Positions 26,728-35,416 of a DNA stretch of 53,913 nucleotides are shown here, in pieces. A program made the translations under genes and the position numbers. The DNA lies in NCBI RefSeq assembly GCF_003732545.1, contig NZ_AYKF01000071.1:1-53913 (forward strand), read 5' to 3'. How positions within the stretch are numbered: the first letter of the stretch is position 1; every line of letters begins with the position of its first letter. Source of the DNA: Salinisphaera orenii subsp. halophila YIM 95161. Its GTDB lineage: Bacteria > Pseudomonadota > Gammaproteobacteria > Nevskiales > Salinisphaeraceae. The notes beneath the pieces were generated by a model. The model was not told the origin of the DNA. It made no database searches and saw only the letters and a program-made list of their open reading frames with translations.

Positions 26728-28134
26728 TCAGTCGACCGCGATGCCGTAGCGGCGAAGCTTTTCGATCAGGGTGGTACGGCGCAGCCCCAGCCGCCGCGCC
26801 GCCTGCGCCACGACGCCGTTCTGACTGTCCAGGGCCTGTCGTATCAGCTGCCTCTCGACGTCCTCGACGAACAGGCGCAGATCGAGGTCTTCGTCGGGCA
26901 GGCGCAGGCTCGGCGGGCGCACGGTCGCAGCCTGCTCCGTGGCCGGATCGCACGCTGGCGATGACGCCAGATGACCGTCGAGATGCGCGGCATCGATCGG
27001 CTCGCCGGGATACAGGATTGCCAGACGTTCGACGACGTTGGCGAGTTCGCGCACGTTACCGGGCCAGTCGTGGCGCTTGAGCCGCGCGGTGGCGGTCGCA
27101 TCAAAACGCGCGGTCGGCCCGTCGAGCCGGGCCGCCAGCGCCTCCATCAGAGCCGGGATATCGGCCCGGCGCTCGCGCAGCGGAGCCAGCCGGATCGGAA
27201 ACACCGCCAGCCGGTGATACAGGTCGGCACGAAAATCGCCTCGCTCGATCGCCTGCGTCAGATCCCGCTGCGCCGCCGCGACGATGCGCACATCGACGGC
27301 GCGGTCGCCCGCGCTGCCGCCGGCCTGGAAACATCGATCCTCGAGCAGGCGCAGCATCCGCACCTGCAGATCGAGGCTCATGTCGTCGATGCCGTCGAGA
27401 AACAGGGTGCCGCCCGCCGCCCGTGCCAGACAGCCGGCGCGGGGCCCCGACGCAGACTTAGCGCCGTCATCGTCGCCACCGAACAGCTCGGATTCGAGGC
27501 GTGCGTGCACAATCGCGCCGCAGCCCAGCGTCACGAACGCCCCCGAGCGCCCGGATCGGCGGTGTATCTCCCGGGCCGCCCGCGTCTTGCCCGTTCCGGA
27601 CTCGCCGACCAGCAGCACAGTCGAGCCTGTGCCCGCGATCCGGGCGATCATCTCGTTGACGGTCCGCATGGTCGGGGTTTCGCCCACCAGCCCCGTTGCC
27701 CGGGCGCCGGCCGCGAGCTCGGCCCGGACCCGGCGATGCAGCGTCTCCGGCGAGGTGTCGGTATGGAGCACGGTCACCTGCGCATCCAGCCGGTCCGGCG
27801 GCGTATCAGAGACGAGGAGACAGCGGATTTCAGAGGTCAGCGCGAGGACGCCTTTATGAATCGAGGACTCGCTGCCGAAATCCACGAACACCGCGAGATC
27901 GTAGGGCGTCAGCCGATACGGCGGATCGTGCGCCAGATCCCCGGGGCGCGCGAAGCCGCAGGCGACCCCGCAGGCGTCGAGATGATCCAGCAGCGACTCG
28001 ATCGCCTCACGATCCGAGGCCACCACGAGCACCGAGGCGGTATGATCCGAAGCCGTTGCCGCCATGGGCTGCTTGCCACCTGTGTCTGCGCGCGTACCGT
28101 TATCCTGTAAAGCTGTATCGGCCGACCTCGACAT
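26728..28134 (-). CDS. FleQ/FlrA-like AAA+ regulator lacking the sigma-54 contact loop
   Basis: A 468-aa protein with a FleQ-like N-terminal receiver-type domain (about 33-140), an AAA+ domain (about 147-385) and a Fis-type HTH (about 438-464, with VVAQAARRLGLRRTTLIEKLRRYG, very close to FleQ). Walker A GESGTGKT is intact (177-184), as is R302 in FRADLYHRL. The loop that should read GAFTGA reads DGAKSA (223-228). In Walker B the usual Asp-Glu is Asp-Gly (D247-G248 in LFLDGI). It is therefore unlikely to hydrolyse ATP and open a sigma-54 promoter in the standard way. It lies directly upstream of fliA. The start could also be M24 (28065); neither has a good ribosome site. Confidence 0.85.
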   Translation of the reverse strand: MSRSADTALQDNGTRADTGGKQPMAATASDHTASVLVVASDREAIESLLDHLDACGVACGFARPGDLAHDPPYRLTPYDLAVFVDFGSESSIHKGVLALTSEIRCLLVSDTPPDRLDAQVTVLHTDTSPETLHRRVRAELAAGARATGLVGETPTMRTVNEMIARIAGTGSTVLLVGESGTGKTRAAREIHRRSGRSGAFVTLGCGAIVHARLESELFGGDDDGAKSASGPRAGCLARAAGGTLFLDGIDDMSLDLQVRMLRLLEDRCFQAGGSAGDRAVDVRIVAAAQRDLTQAIERGDFRADLYHRLAVFPIRLAPLRERRADIPALMEALAARLDGPTARFDATATARLKRHDWPGNVRELANVVERLAILYPGEPIDAAHLDGHLASSPACDPATEQAATVRPPSLRLPDEDLDLRLFVEDVERQLIRQALDSQNGVVAQAARRLGLRRTTLIEKLRRYGIAVD

Positions 28135-28179
28135 GACCTACAGACACCGCATCGAAAAAATCCACGGACCGCGCCGCCC

Positions 28180-29316
28180 ATGAGATCGCCGACCGTGATC
28201 ATCGCGCCGGACAGCTACAAGGGCAGCGCCGAGGCGGCCGACGTCGCAGCGGCGCTGGCCGCGGGCCTGACCCACAGCTGCCCTGACGCGACGATCGCCG
28301 AAGCGCCCATGGCCGACGGCGGCGAGGGCACGCTGGCCTGCATCGCCGCCGCGCGCCCCGGACGCTGGCAGCACGCCTCCGTCGAGGCCATCCACGGCGA
28401 ACGCGTGACGGCGCCCTGGTACCGGACCGAAACCGGGCTGGGCGCGATCGAATCCGCCCGCGTGCTCGGACTGCCCCTGATCGAGCGCAGTGACCGCGCC
28501 CCGGGACTGGTCGACCGCGGCAGCGGCGCGCTCGGCCGGCTGATCCGTGCGGCGCTGGACGCCGGCGTGCGCGAGATCGCCGTCGGCCTGGGCGGCAGCG
28601 CCTGCAATGATGCCGGCCTGGGCCTGCTGCTCGCCCTCGGCGCCCGGGCGCGCGACGCCGGCGGCCGTGACGTCGCGCCGACCCTGGCCGGCCTGCTCGC
28701 CCTCGATACGCTGTCACTCGACGACATCGATCCGCGGCTGGCCGATACCCGGCTGCGCGTGCTCTGCGACGTCGACAATCCGCTGCTCGGTGCGACCGGG
28801 GCGAGCCGGGTCTATGGCCCGCAGAAGGGCCTGACCGCGGCCGAGATCGACGCGGTCGAGCAGGCTTTCGCCCGGCTGGCCTGGGCCACAGGAGCACGCG
28901 CCGATGTCGATGCGCCCGGCAGCGGTGCGGCCGGTGGCCTGGGCTTCGCTCTGGCCGCGCTCGGCGCCACACTCGAGCCCGGCGCCGACACCCTGATCGA
29001 GCTGACCGGGCTGAAGCGACAGATGGCCGCCGCCGATCTCGTGATCACCGGCGAAGGCCGCTCGGATGCCCAGACTCTGTCCGGCAAACTGCCGCTGGCG
29101 ATCGCGCGCGCGGCCGCGCCAGTGCCGACCGCGCTCCTGTCCGGCGCCATTGCGGACGACGCCCGAGACGCACTCGAAGGCGCCTTCGCCGGCTGTTACA
29201 CGCTGGTCGAGCGGGCCGGCTCGACCGAGGCGGCACTCGCCGACCCCCTGTACTGGATACGCACGGTCGCCGCCCAGATCGGCCACGATATCGACCGGCT
29301 GCGCGCCCGCGGCTGA
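28180..29316 (+). CDS. garK: glycerate 2-kinase (GarK family)
   Basis: Phosphorylates D-glycerate to 2-phosphoglycerate in the cytosol. It has 378 aa, as usual for the GarK/GlxK family. Signatures: IIAPDSYKGSAEA at the start, MADGGEGT, LGGSACNDAGLGLLLALG, VYGPQKG, GAAGGLGFAL and TGEGRSDAQTLSGK. Divergent from the FleQ-like gene and 37 bp upstream of corA. It would complete the recycling of glycerate released from glucosylglycerate by the GH13_18 enzyme at 14 kb; that link is metabolic inference, not operon evidence. Confidence 0.93.
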   Translation: MRSPTVIIAPDSYKGSAEAADVAAALAAGLTHSCPDATIAEAPMADGGEGTLACIAAARPGRWQHASVEAIHGERVTAPWYRTETGLGAIESARVLGLPLIERSDRAPGLVDRGSGALGRLIRAALDAGVREIAVGLGGSACNDAGLGLLLALGARARDAGGRDVAPTLAGLLALDTLSLDDIDPRLADTRLRVLCDVDNPLLGATGASRVYGPQKGLTAAEIDAVEQAFARLAWATGARADVDAPGSGAAGGLGFALAALGATLEPGADTLIELTGLKRQMAAADLVITGEGRSDAQTLSGKLPLAIARAAAPVPTALLSGAIADDARDALEGAFAGCYTLVERAGSTEAALADPLYWIRTVAAQIGHDIDRLRARG

Positions 29317-29353
29317 GGCGCAGCGCACGGGCATTCCATCACCATCGAGACCC

Positions 29354-30310
29354 ATGCTTCGCACCTTTGAAATCGTCGGCCAGACCATCGTCGAACGCAG
29401 CGCCCCCGCGCCCGACGACCGGGGCGCGGACCTCGCCGCGGCGAGCTGGATCGACGCCCAGGACCCGACCGCCGAGGAACGCGAGAGTCTCGGCCGGTTC
29501 CTGGCCGACGAACTGCCGGAAAGCCATGTCGTCGAGGAGATCGAGGCCTCCGCCCGGTTTTTCGTGGACGTCGACGGCATCCACGTGCACTCGCTGTTCC
29601 TGTCCCAGAGCGAAGGCCGCCACGACACCGACACCGTGGCCTTCATCCTGCAGCCCGAACGCCTGATCACCTTCCGCGAGGGCGATCTCGCCGACTTCCG
29701 GCTGCTGCGCATGCGCGCCCGGCGTCACCAGGTCGAGGCCGACTCGCCCGCCGCCCTGCTGGCCACGATCTTCGAGCAGAAGGTGGAGAATCTCGCCGAT
29801 ACGGTCGAGGACATCCACTTCAAGCTCGAGCAGGTCAGTCACCTGGTGCTCGAGGACGAAGAGGCGGACCTCGAGGACGCGATCGATCGGCTCGCCAAGC
29901 TGGAGGACTCCAACGGCAAGATCCGCCTGTGCCTGATGGACACGCAGCGCTCGATCTCGTTTCTGCTACGGCATCTGCCGGCCCGTTCGCCGGTGCGCGA
30001 CACCGCCCGCGAGATCCTGCACGACCTGGACACGCTGATGAGCCACATCGCGTTCCTGTTCGACAAGATCAACTTCCTGATGGATTCCACCCAGGGCTTC
30101 ATCAACATCGAACAGAACCAGATCATCAAGATCTTCTCGATCGCGGCCGTGGTGTTTCTGCCGCCGACGCTGATCGCCAGCATCTACGGCATGAACTTCC
30201 AGCACATGCCGGAACTGGCGCTCACCTACGGCTATCCGATCGCGCTGGTGGCGATGGTGCTGGCCGGCATCGCGCCCTACGCCTACTTCAAGTACAAGAA
30301 CTGGCTCTAG
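29354..30310 (+). CDS. corA: CorA-family magnesium/divalent cation channel
   Basis: Inner-membrane divalent cation channel of 318 aa. There is a long acidic cytoplasmic N-terminal domain, a long helix with coiled-coil character (about 130-260), then two C-terminal membrane helices. The diagnostic YGMN is at 278-281, in the loop between them (GMNFQHMPE), and the protein ends in a basic KYKNWL. Start at 29354 fits the family terminus (MLRTFEI). It is probably co-transcribed with garK. The TAG stop is immediately followed by repeat copy D. Confidence 0.92.
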   Translation: MLRTFEIVGQTIVERSAPAPDDRGADLAAASWIDAQDPTAEERESLGRFLADELPESHVVEEIEASARFFVDVDGIHVHSLFLSQSEGRHDTDTVAFILQPERLITFREGDLADFRLLRMRARRHQVEADSPAALLATIFEQKVENLADTVEDIHFKLEQVSHLVLEDEEADLEDAIDRLAKLEDSNGKIRLCLMDTQRSISFLLRHLPARSPVRDTAREILHDLDTLMSHIAFLFDKINFLMDSTQGFINIEQNQIIKIFSIAAVVFLPPTLIASIYGMNFQHMPELALTYGYPIALVAMVLAGIAPYAYFKYKNWL

Positions 30311-30563
30311 GCGCCCAGTCCGCGCCAAGCGCTGTCTTGCGGCGAGACGAGGCGTCGTGCGGTCGTCCTCGCAAGCGTGCCAGGACGCCGGGTTGCCGCA
30401 CGACAGCGCCTGGCCCGAAGGCCGGACCGCCCATGAACAAACGACCATGGGCCACTGCGGCGTTGCCGGCCTGGTCCGTGGCGCGCCCCGATCGGCGACT
30501 CGCGTCTTGCCGCACACGATCTGCGATCTCCAATGCGGCGCTCGCAAGAAGCGTTAGCAGGCC
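30311..30563 (-). repeat. interspersed intergenic repeat, copy D
   Basis: About 253 bp between the convergent corA and mlaA genes, in the same orientation as copy B. The right end (revcomp GGGCCTGCTAACGCTTCTTG) carries the family terminal sequence. The left end lacks the outermost inverted repeat and begins inside it (GTCCGCGCCAAGCGCT), directly after the corA stop. Contains GGACCGCCCATGAACAAACG, matching copy C in reverse complement. Confidence 0.8.
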
Positions 30564-30588
30564 CCGGCCGCGGCGCGCGACGCCCGAC

Positions 30589-31365
30589 TCACTGTTCCAC
30601 CTGCAGGGCGCGATAGTTCATGTAGACCAGCCGCACGAGGGTGTACTCGAACGGCGATCCGGTCTGGTAGTAGCGGAAATTGACGGTGTCGCGCGTATTG
30701 ATCACGTACAGGGTCCAATACGGCAGGCGCGCCCACGGATGCTCGTCGAGCTGTAGCGGGTCGATGGCGTAGAACAGCCCCTGATCGCCGGCCAGGCCGA
30801 TGCTGTCACGCAGCGACGACGGCCCGAAGAACGGCAGCACCAGGTACGGCCCGGCGCCCACGCCGTAATAGCCCAGCGTCTGGCCCAGATCCTCGTCGCG
30901 CTGTTCCAGGCCGATGGCGCCGGCCGGGTCGAACAGCCCGCCCAGGCCGACCGTCGAGTTGATCACGAACCGCGACAGCGTCACCGCGGAGCTTTCGGGC
31001 TTGGCCTGCAGGACACTGTTGGCGAAGGTGTTGATCTCGCCCAGATTGGAGAAGAAGTTCTGCACCCCCGTGCGCGCGAAGCCCGGCGTGATCGTGCGAT
31101 AGACCTGGACCGCCGGCATCAGGACATAGCGGTCGGCGAGCGCGTTGAAGCGATACACGCGCCGGTTGAAGCCCTCGAAGGGGTCCGAGATCGCCAGCGG
31201 GTTGGCGGTGGTCTCGACCACCGGCACCCGGTCCGGCGTGTCCGCGTCAATGGTCCGCGGCGGTGGCGTGCTCGCACAGGCGCCCAGGGTCAGGCAGACG
31301 AGCGTCGCCCACAGCAGTCGCTGCTGGGCGGCAAATCGGCGGATGGGGCGTGCAGGGCCGTTCAT
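30589..31365 (-). CDS. mlaA: MlaA (VacJ) outer-membrane lipid-asymmetry lipoprotein
   Basis: Outer-membrane lipoprotein of 258 aa that extracts phospholipids from the outer leaflet for return by the Mla pathway. The lipobox LGAC ends at C30. Family segments are DPFEGFNRRVYRFNALAD, TGVQNFFSNLGEINTFANSVLQ, RFVINSTVGLGGLFDPA and YLVLPFFGPSSLRDSIG. The ATG overlaps the stop of the upstream serine hydrolase gene (ATGA, 31362-31365), so the two are translationally coupled. The other mla genes are not in the window. Confidence 0.95.
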   Translation of the reverse strand: MNGPARPIRRFAAQQRLLWATLVCLTLGACASTPPPRTIDADTPDRVPVVETTANPLAISDPFEGFNRRVYRFNALADRYVLMPAVQVYRTITPGFARTGVQNFFSNLGEINTFANSVLQAKPESSAVTLSRFVINSTVGLGGLFDPAGAIGLEQRDEDLGQTLGYYGVGAGPYLVLPFFGPSSLRDSIGLAGDQGLFYAIDPLQLDEHPWARLPYWTLYVINTRDTVNFRYYQTGSPFEYTLVRLVYMNYRALQVEQ

Positions 31366-32657
31366 GGCGAGAAGAAGTCCTGTAGGGCGGCGATGGTGTC
31401 GCGATAGCCGAGATTGCCCAGATGACCGCCGTGCGGCCGGATCCGCGCGCGCGAACCGAAGGTCGAGCGCAGGAACGACACGTCGCCGTCGCCCAGAATC
31501 GGATCGTCGGCGTTGGCGAACACGGCGATGTCCTCGTGCCGCGCGAGAAAATCCTCGATATGGCGCAGGTCGGCCTCGGCGATCAGCCGGCGCCGCGAGA
31601 GATCGCGGCCGTCGCGGTTCCAGTACGGCAGCAGCAGCTCGTCGATGTAGTCGGTGAACGACATCCGGAACGAACGCTTGATATAGGGATCCATCGAGTC
31701 GTAGGGGCCGAGCTCGACGTTGCGCGGCACGATCACGTCGGACTGGGTGAGCACGTCGGCGGCGAACGACATGTTCGCCAGCGCCAGCCGGAAGGCCAGG
31801 CCCACGATCGCGGCGATGTCGGCCCGGTCGGGCGACTGGCTGGTATAGGCGCGATAGAGGAAGTCCTCATTGAAGCGCAGGCTGTCGCCGCTGGAATAGA
31901 TCCGCCTGAGCCCGCCGAGACCGCGCGCCACGAACGCGGGGATGCCGTCGATGCCGCCGTCCAGATTGCGTTCCAGCAGCGCATCCATGCGCCGGACCGA
32001 ATCCCAGACGCTGACCGCCGGATTGAGCAGCAGCACACGCGAGAAATCGAAGGTGCCGACCTTGGCGTCGTGCGCCGCCACGAAGGCGGCCTCGGTCGCG
32101 CCCAGGCTCCAGCCCGTCAAGGCATAGCCGGTGACCTCGGTCGTCTCCGGCAGATCGTCGCGCACCGCGCCCATCAGCCGGTAAAGCTCCTCGACGTCCG
32201 CCGACATGCGGCCGGGCACCGGGTGCTCCGCGGCCCCGAGCATGAACGGAACGCTGGTGGGCGATGGCAGGCAGGCGACGCTGTAGCCCACCTCGTGCAA
32301 TGCGCGCGAGAGCAGCACGCACTTGCTGGACAGCGCGCTCGCGCCGGTACCGGCGATCACGAACGCCAGCGGCGCCGGCTCGTCCTGCGTGACCAGCAGA
32401 TACTGCAGCGGCCGCGCATAGCGCAGCGATGCCGGCGTCTCACGCTCGACCAGCGGCTCGAGCGTACGCACCGCGAAATCCAGATCGGCGGGCAGCTCGG
32501 CTTTGAGATCGGCCGGGGTACCGACGACCGTGGCAGCCAGACCGTCGGTGATGGGATAGCCGGCGGCAGCGCCGCCTTCGGCCTGGGCCTGCGCCAGCGC
32601 TGCGGGGGCGCACAGCACCAGCCACAGGAAGAGCAACCCCGCACGCATTCGCATCAT
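31362..32657 (-). CDS. secreted alpha/beta serine hydrolase coupled to mlaA
   Basis: A 431-aa exported protein with a signal peptide (about 1-22, cleaved near ALAQAQ). The nucleophile elbow is G182-W-S184-L-G186. The preceding oxyanion-type strand is FVIAGTGASALSSKC, and candidates for the acid and His are in FANADDPIL and RPHGGHLGNLGY. It resembles large proteobacterial alpha/beta hydrolases of unknown substrate. The four-base overlap with mlaA suggests joint work at the envelope, such as lipid or acyl-ester turnover; that is inference. M1, M2 and M4 are all possible starts. Confidence 0.75.
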   Translation of the reverse strand: MMRMRAGLLFLWLVLCAPAALAQAQAEGGAAAGYPITDGLAATVVGTPADLKAELPADLDFAVRTLEPLVERETPASLRYARPLQYLLVTQDEPAPLAFVIAGTGASALSSKCVLLSRALHEVGYSVACLPSPTSVPFMLGAAEHPVPGRMSADVEELYRLMGAVRDDLPETTEVTGYALTGWSLGATEAAFVAAHDAKVGTFDFSRVLLLNPAVSVWDSVRRMDALLERNLDGGIDGIPAFVARGLGGLRRIYSSGDSLRFNEDFLYRAYTSQSPDRADIAAIVGLAFRLALANMSFAADVLTQSDVIVPRNVELGPYDSMDPYIKRSFRMSFTDYIDELLLPYWNRDGRDLSRRRLIAEADLRHIEDFLARHEDIAVFANADDPILGDGDVSFLRSTFGSRARIRPHGGHLGNLGYRDTIAALQDFFSP

Positions 32658-32976
32658 CGCCTGTCCACCGCATAGATCCGGAACATGACGCGCCGCATCA
32701 TACGCGATTACGACGCCCGCCAGCGGTCGCCGGCCCGCCGGGCAGGCGCCGTGGGCGCCGGACGATTACGCGGGTACTGCTGCACATGACAGCGACAGCT
32801 TGCCACGAGAGGCCACGCCGCGACAGTCGGGCACCGGGCGACCGCCCCGCATGCCGCCGAACACACCGCCGGCGCAGGGCCTGCGGGCGAGCGTCCGCGA
32901 TCCGCGCCGGCGCCGGAGCCGGAAGAACAGACTCGGAGCCGTTCCAGCGCCGGGAGCAGCGGCGGCACGACCGACG
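32658..32976. other. gene-free interval
   Basis: About 320 bp between the serine hydrolase start and the end of the next minus-strand gene. It should hold the promoter of the hydrolase-mlaA operon, but no convincing -35/-10 pair stood out. No repeat copy, RNA gene or terminator was recognised. Confidence 0.45.
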
Positions 32977-33684
32977 TCAGCGGCGCCGGAACGCCGCATG
33001 CGCCAGCACCACGCCGGCGATCGGCGGCAGCAGCAGCGCCCAGTCCGGCGGCCCGACCGGGCCCGCCATGGGCTGCATCGCCAGTGCCCGCAGGCTGGCG
33101 AAGATCTCCACGTAAGTGCCGATCAGCAGGAGGCCCAGACCGATGCAGGCCGCGCGCACATAGCCCCGCCGCGCGCCGCGATGGAACAGGACCGCGCTCA
33201 GGGCCGCCAGCAGCAGCACGCCGGCTTCCGGGAGGTCGAAACGCATGCCCGCAGTGCCCAGATTCGCCAGCACGATCGAAGCGCCCAGCGACACGGCCGC
33301 GGCGAAACCGTAGCCGTTGCGCGGGCGGCCGCTGGAGACACGTCCGCGCCTTGGGGATTCGACCGGCGCGGGGCCGGCCGCGCGCGAACTGGAGACGTCG
33401 GTCACCACACCGCCCAGCCGGCGAAAACGCACCTCGGCGCCCACGCGGGGTGATTCGCGATCGCGCCAGGCGAGCGGCCCAAAGGAATCGTAGCGGCCCG
33501 AGGCGTCGACGATCTCGCCGCAGCCGTCCACCGGGTCATAGCTCGCGATCCGGCCCGTCGCCTCGCGGCGCATTCGCTGGCCGGGCTCGTCATCGTCCGG
33601 GGCGCCGCCCGCGGCCAGCCCGGCGATCGCGCGGTTCATGGCATTCGCCGCATCGTCGGACGGTATGCCCGGTTTCTGTCTCAA
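32977..33684 (-). CDS. cold-shock-like domain fused to a membrane domain
   Basis: A 235-aa protein. Residues about 40-97 (ATGRIASYDPVDGCGEIV ... VGAEVRFRRLGG) follow the pattern of a cold-shock/OB fold, but the RNA-contacting aromatics of RNP1 (GFGFI) are replaced by GCGEI. The C-terminal half has four hydrophobic segments (about 126-145, 153-166, 174-193, 211-230). It recalls the cold-shock-DUF1294 fusions of other proteobacteria, though the membrane part is not clearly DUF1294. Function unknown. It may start at M1 or at M16 (MNRAIAG). Confidence 0.6.
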   Translation of the reverse strand: MRQKPGIPSDDAANAMNRAIAGLAAGGAPDDDEPGQRMRREATGRIASYDPVDGCGEIVDASGRYDSFGPLAWRDRESPRVGAEVRFRRLGGVVTDVSSSRAAGPAPVESPRRGRVSSGRPRNGYGFAAAVSLGASIVLANLGTAGMRFDLPEAGVLLLAALSAVLFHRGARRGYVRAACIGLGLLLIGTYVEIFASLRALAMQPMAGPVGPPDWALLLPPIAGVVLAHAAFRRR

Positions 33685-33833
33685 GCGAGCGCTCCCCCGA
33701 AGCGGGTCGCCGCGACCGGGTCCTGCCCCGTATCGCGGCGGCGGCGCATACGCGCGACGGGCGGCCGGTCCGACGAACGCCTCATCGACATGGCGTACGC
33801 AGATCGAAAGACGACGATACGGCCCCGATCAAT

Positions 33834-35255
33834 TCAGCCGTACTCGGCCGGATCCGGGACCGCCGGGAAACGCGGCGGATGCGCCGACATGTAGGCATGA
33901 CAGGCCCGCAGCACCCGGACGTCGTCGAACTTGCCGCCGGCGAGCTGAAAGCCGACCGGCAGTCCCTGGTCGGTGAAACCGCAGGGCACGGAGGCCGCCG
34001 GCTGCTGGCTGAGGTTGAACGGATAGGAGAACGGGGCCCATTCCTCCCAGTCGCGCATGTCGCTGCCCGGCGGCACCTCGTGATTGACCTCGAACGGCTC
34101 GAGCGGAACCGTGGGCGTCATCAGCAGATGATAGTCCTGGTTGAAGTGCTCGAGACGCTGGGTCAGGCGGGCGCGATCGGCATAGCCGCGAAACAGATCC
34201 AGGGCCGACCAGTTCTCGGCATGGCGGGCGTTGGCCACCAGCCCCGGGTCCAGCTCCTGGCGCCCGGTCTGGTCGCACTGCGACCAGACCTCGAGCGAGG
34301 CCGTGAACCACAGCCGCCTAAAGATATCGATCGGGGTCTCGAAGCCGGGATGGATCTCGACGATCTCCGCGCCCAGCTCCTCGAGCTTGTCCGCCGCCTC
34401 GCGCACGCGGGCGGCGATCTGTTCATCGACCTCGGCATAGCCGAGATCCGGGGAATAGGCGATGCGCAGGCCGCGCAGATCGCACTCCAGATCGACGCCC
34501 CAGTCCTCGGGCTGACCGCGCGTGGCGTAGGGATCGCGATAGTCGTAGCGGCCGATGACGTTGAGCATGCGCGCCGCATCGGGAACGCTGCGCGTGAGCG
34601 GGCCGATGTGCGACAGCGTCGGCATCTTGGCCGGCGGCCACTGCGGCGTCCAGCCGAAGGTCGGCTTGAAGCCGAACACGCCGGTGAAGCCGGCGGGGAT
34701 GCGGATCGAGCCGCCGGAGTCACCGCCCTGGTGGAGCACCCCCATGTTGAGCGCGGCCGCCGCGGCGGCGCCGCCGGAGGAGCCGCCGGGCGTCAGCCGC
34801 GTGTCCCAGGGATTGCAGGTCGCACCGAACACACGGTTGTCGGTGACCGCCTTCCAGCCGAACTCGGGCGTGTTGGTCTTGCCCAGCATCACCGCGCCGG
34901 CTTCGCGCAGCCTGGCCGCTGGCGGCGCGTCGGCGTCGCACAGCGCCTCCGACGTGGTCAGGGAGCCCTCGCGCGCGGGCATGCCCGCCACCTCGGTGAG
35001 ATCCTTCATCGACACCGGCACGCCGTCGATCGGCGACAGCGGCTGGCCCTGGCCCCAGCGGCGGGCCGAGGCGCGGGCGGCGTCCTCCGCCCCCTCGCGG
35101 TCGACGTAGACGTAGGCGTTGACCTTGTCGTTGAAGCGCTCGATGCGATCGAGCGCGGCGCGGGTCGCCTCCAGCGGCGAGGCGTCGCCGCTGCGGAACA
35201 GTTCCGCAAGCCGGCCGGCGTCCAGGGTTCCAAGATCCGTATCGTTGCCGCTCAT
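33834..35255 (-). CDS. amidase signature family enzyme
   Basis: A 473-aa amide hydrolase. The Ser-cisSer-Lys triad is visible: Lys in SMKDLTEV, the glycine- and serine-rich GGSSGGAAAAAALNMG, and the nucleophile region GGDSGGSIRIPAG. The C-terminal part (FNLSQQPAASVPCGFTDQGLPVGFQLAG) is typical of AtzF/GatA-like amidases, but there are no gatB or gatC neighbours, so it is probably catabolic. Start at 35255 has a ribosome site AAGGGG 6 bp upstream; the frame continues upstream without features. Monocistronic, divergent from the M23 peptidase gene. Confidence 0.9.
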   Translation of the reverse strand: MSGNDTDLGTLDAGRLAELFRSGDASPLEATRAALDRIERFNDKVNAYVYVDREGAEDAARASARRWGQGQPLSPIDGVPVSMKDLTEVAGMPAREGSLTTSEALCDADAPPAARLREAGAVMLGKTNTPEFGWKAVTDNRVFGATCNPWDTRLTPGGSSGGAAAAAALNMGVLHQGGDSGGSIRIPAGFTGVFGFKPTFGWTPQWPPAKMPTLSHIGPLTRSVPDAARMLNVIGRYDYRDPYATRGQPEDWGVDLECDLRGLRIAYSPDLGYAEVDEQIAARVREAADKLEELGAEIVEIHPGFETPIDIFRRLWFTASLEVWSQCDQTGRQELDPGLVANARHAENWSALDLFRGYADRARLTQRLEHFNQDYHLLMTPTVPLEPFEVNHEVPPGSDMRDWEEWAPFSYPFNLSQQPAASVPCGFTDQGLPVGFQLAGGKFDDVRVLRACHAYMSAHPPRFPAVPDPAEYG

Positions 35256-35416
35256 GAGTCCCCTTGTTCGTTCGGCATCGGTGTTCGGCGTGCGGAGGCT
35301 AACCGGGCCGTCGCCGTCGACCAATCCGGAAAACTACCCAACGGCGAGCGCCCCGCACGGCCCACATCCAGGTCGGGGACCGCGGCGTAATGCGGGTATC
35401 ATTCGCGGGCGCGACC

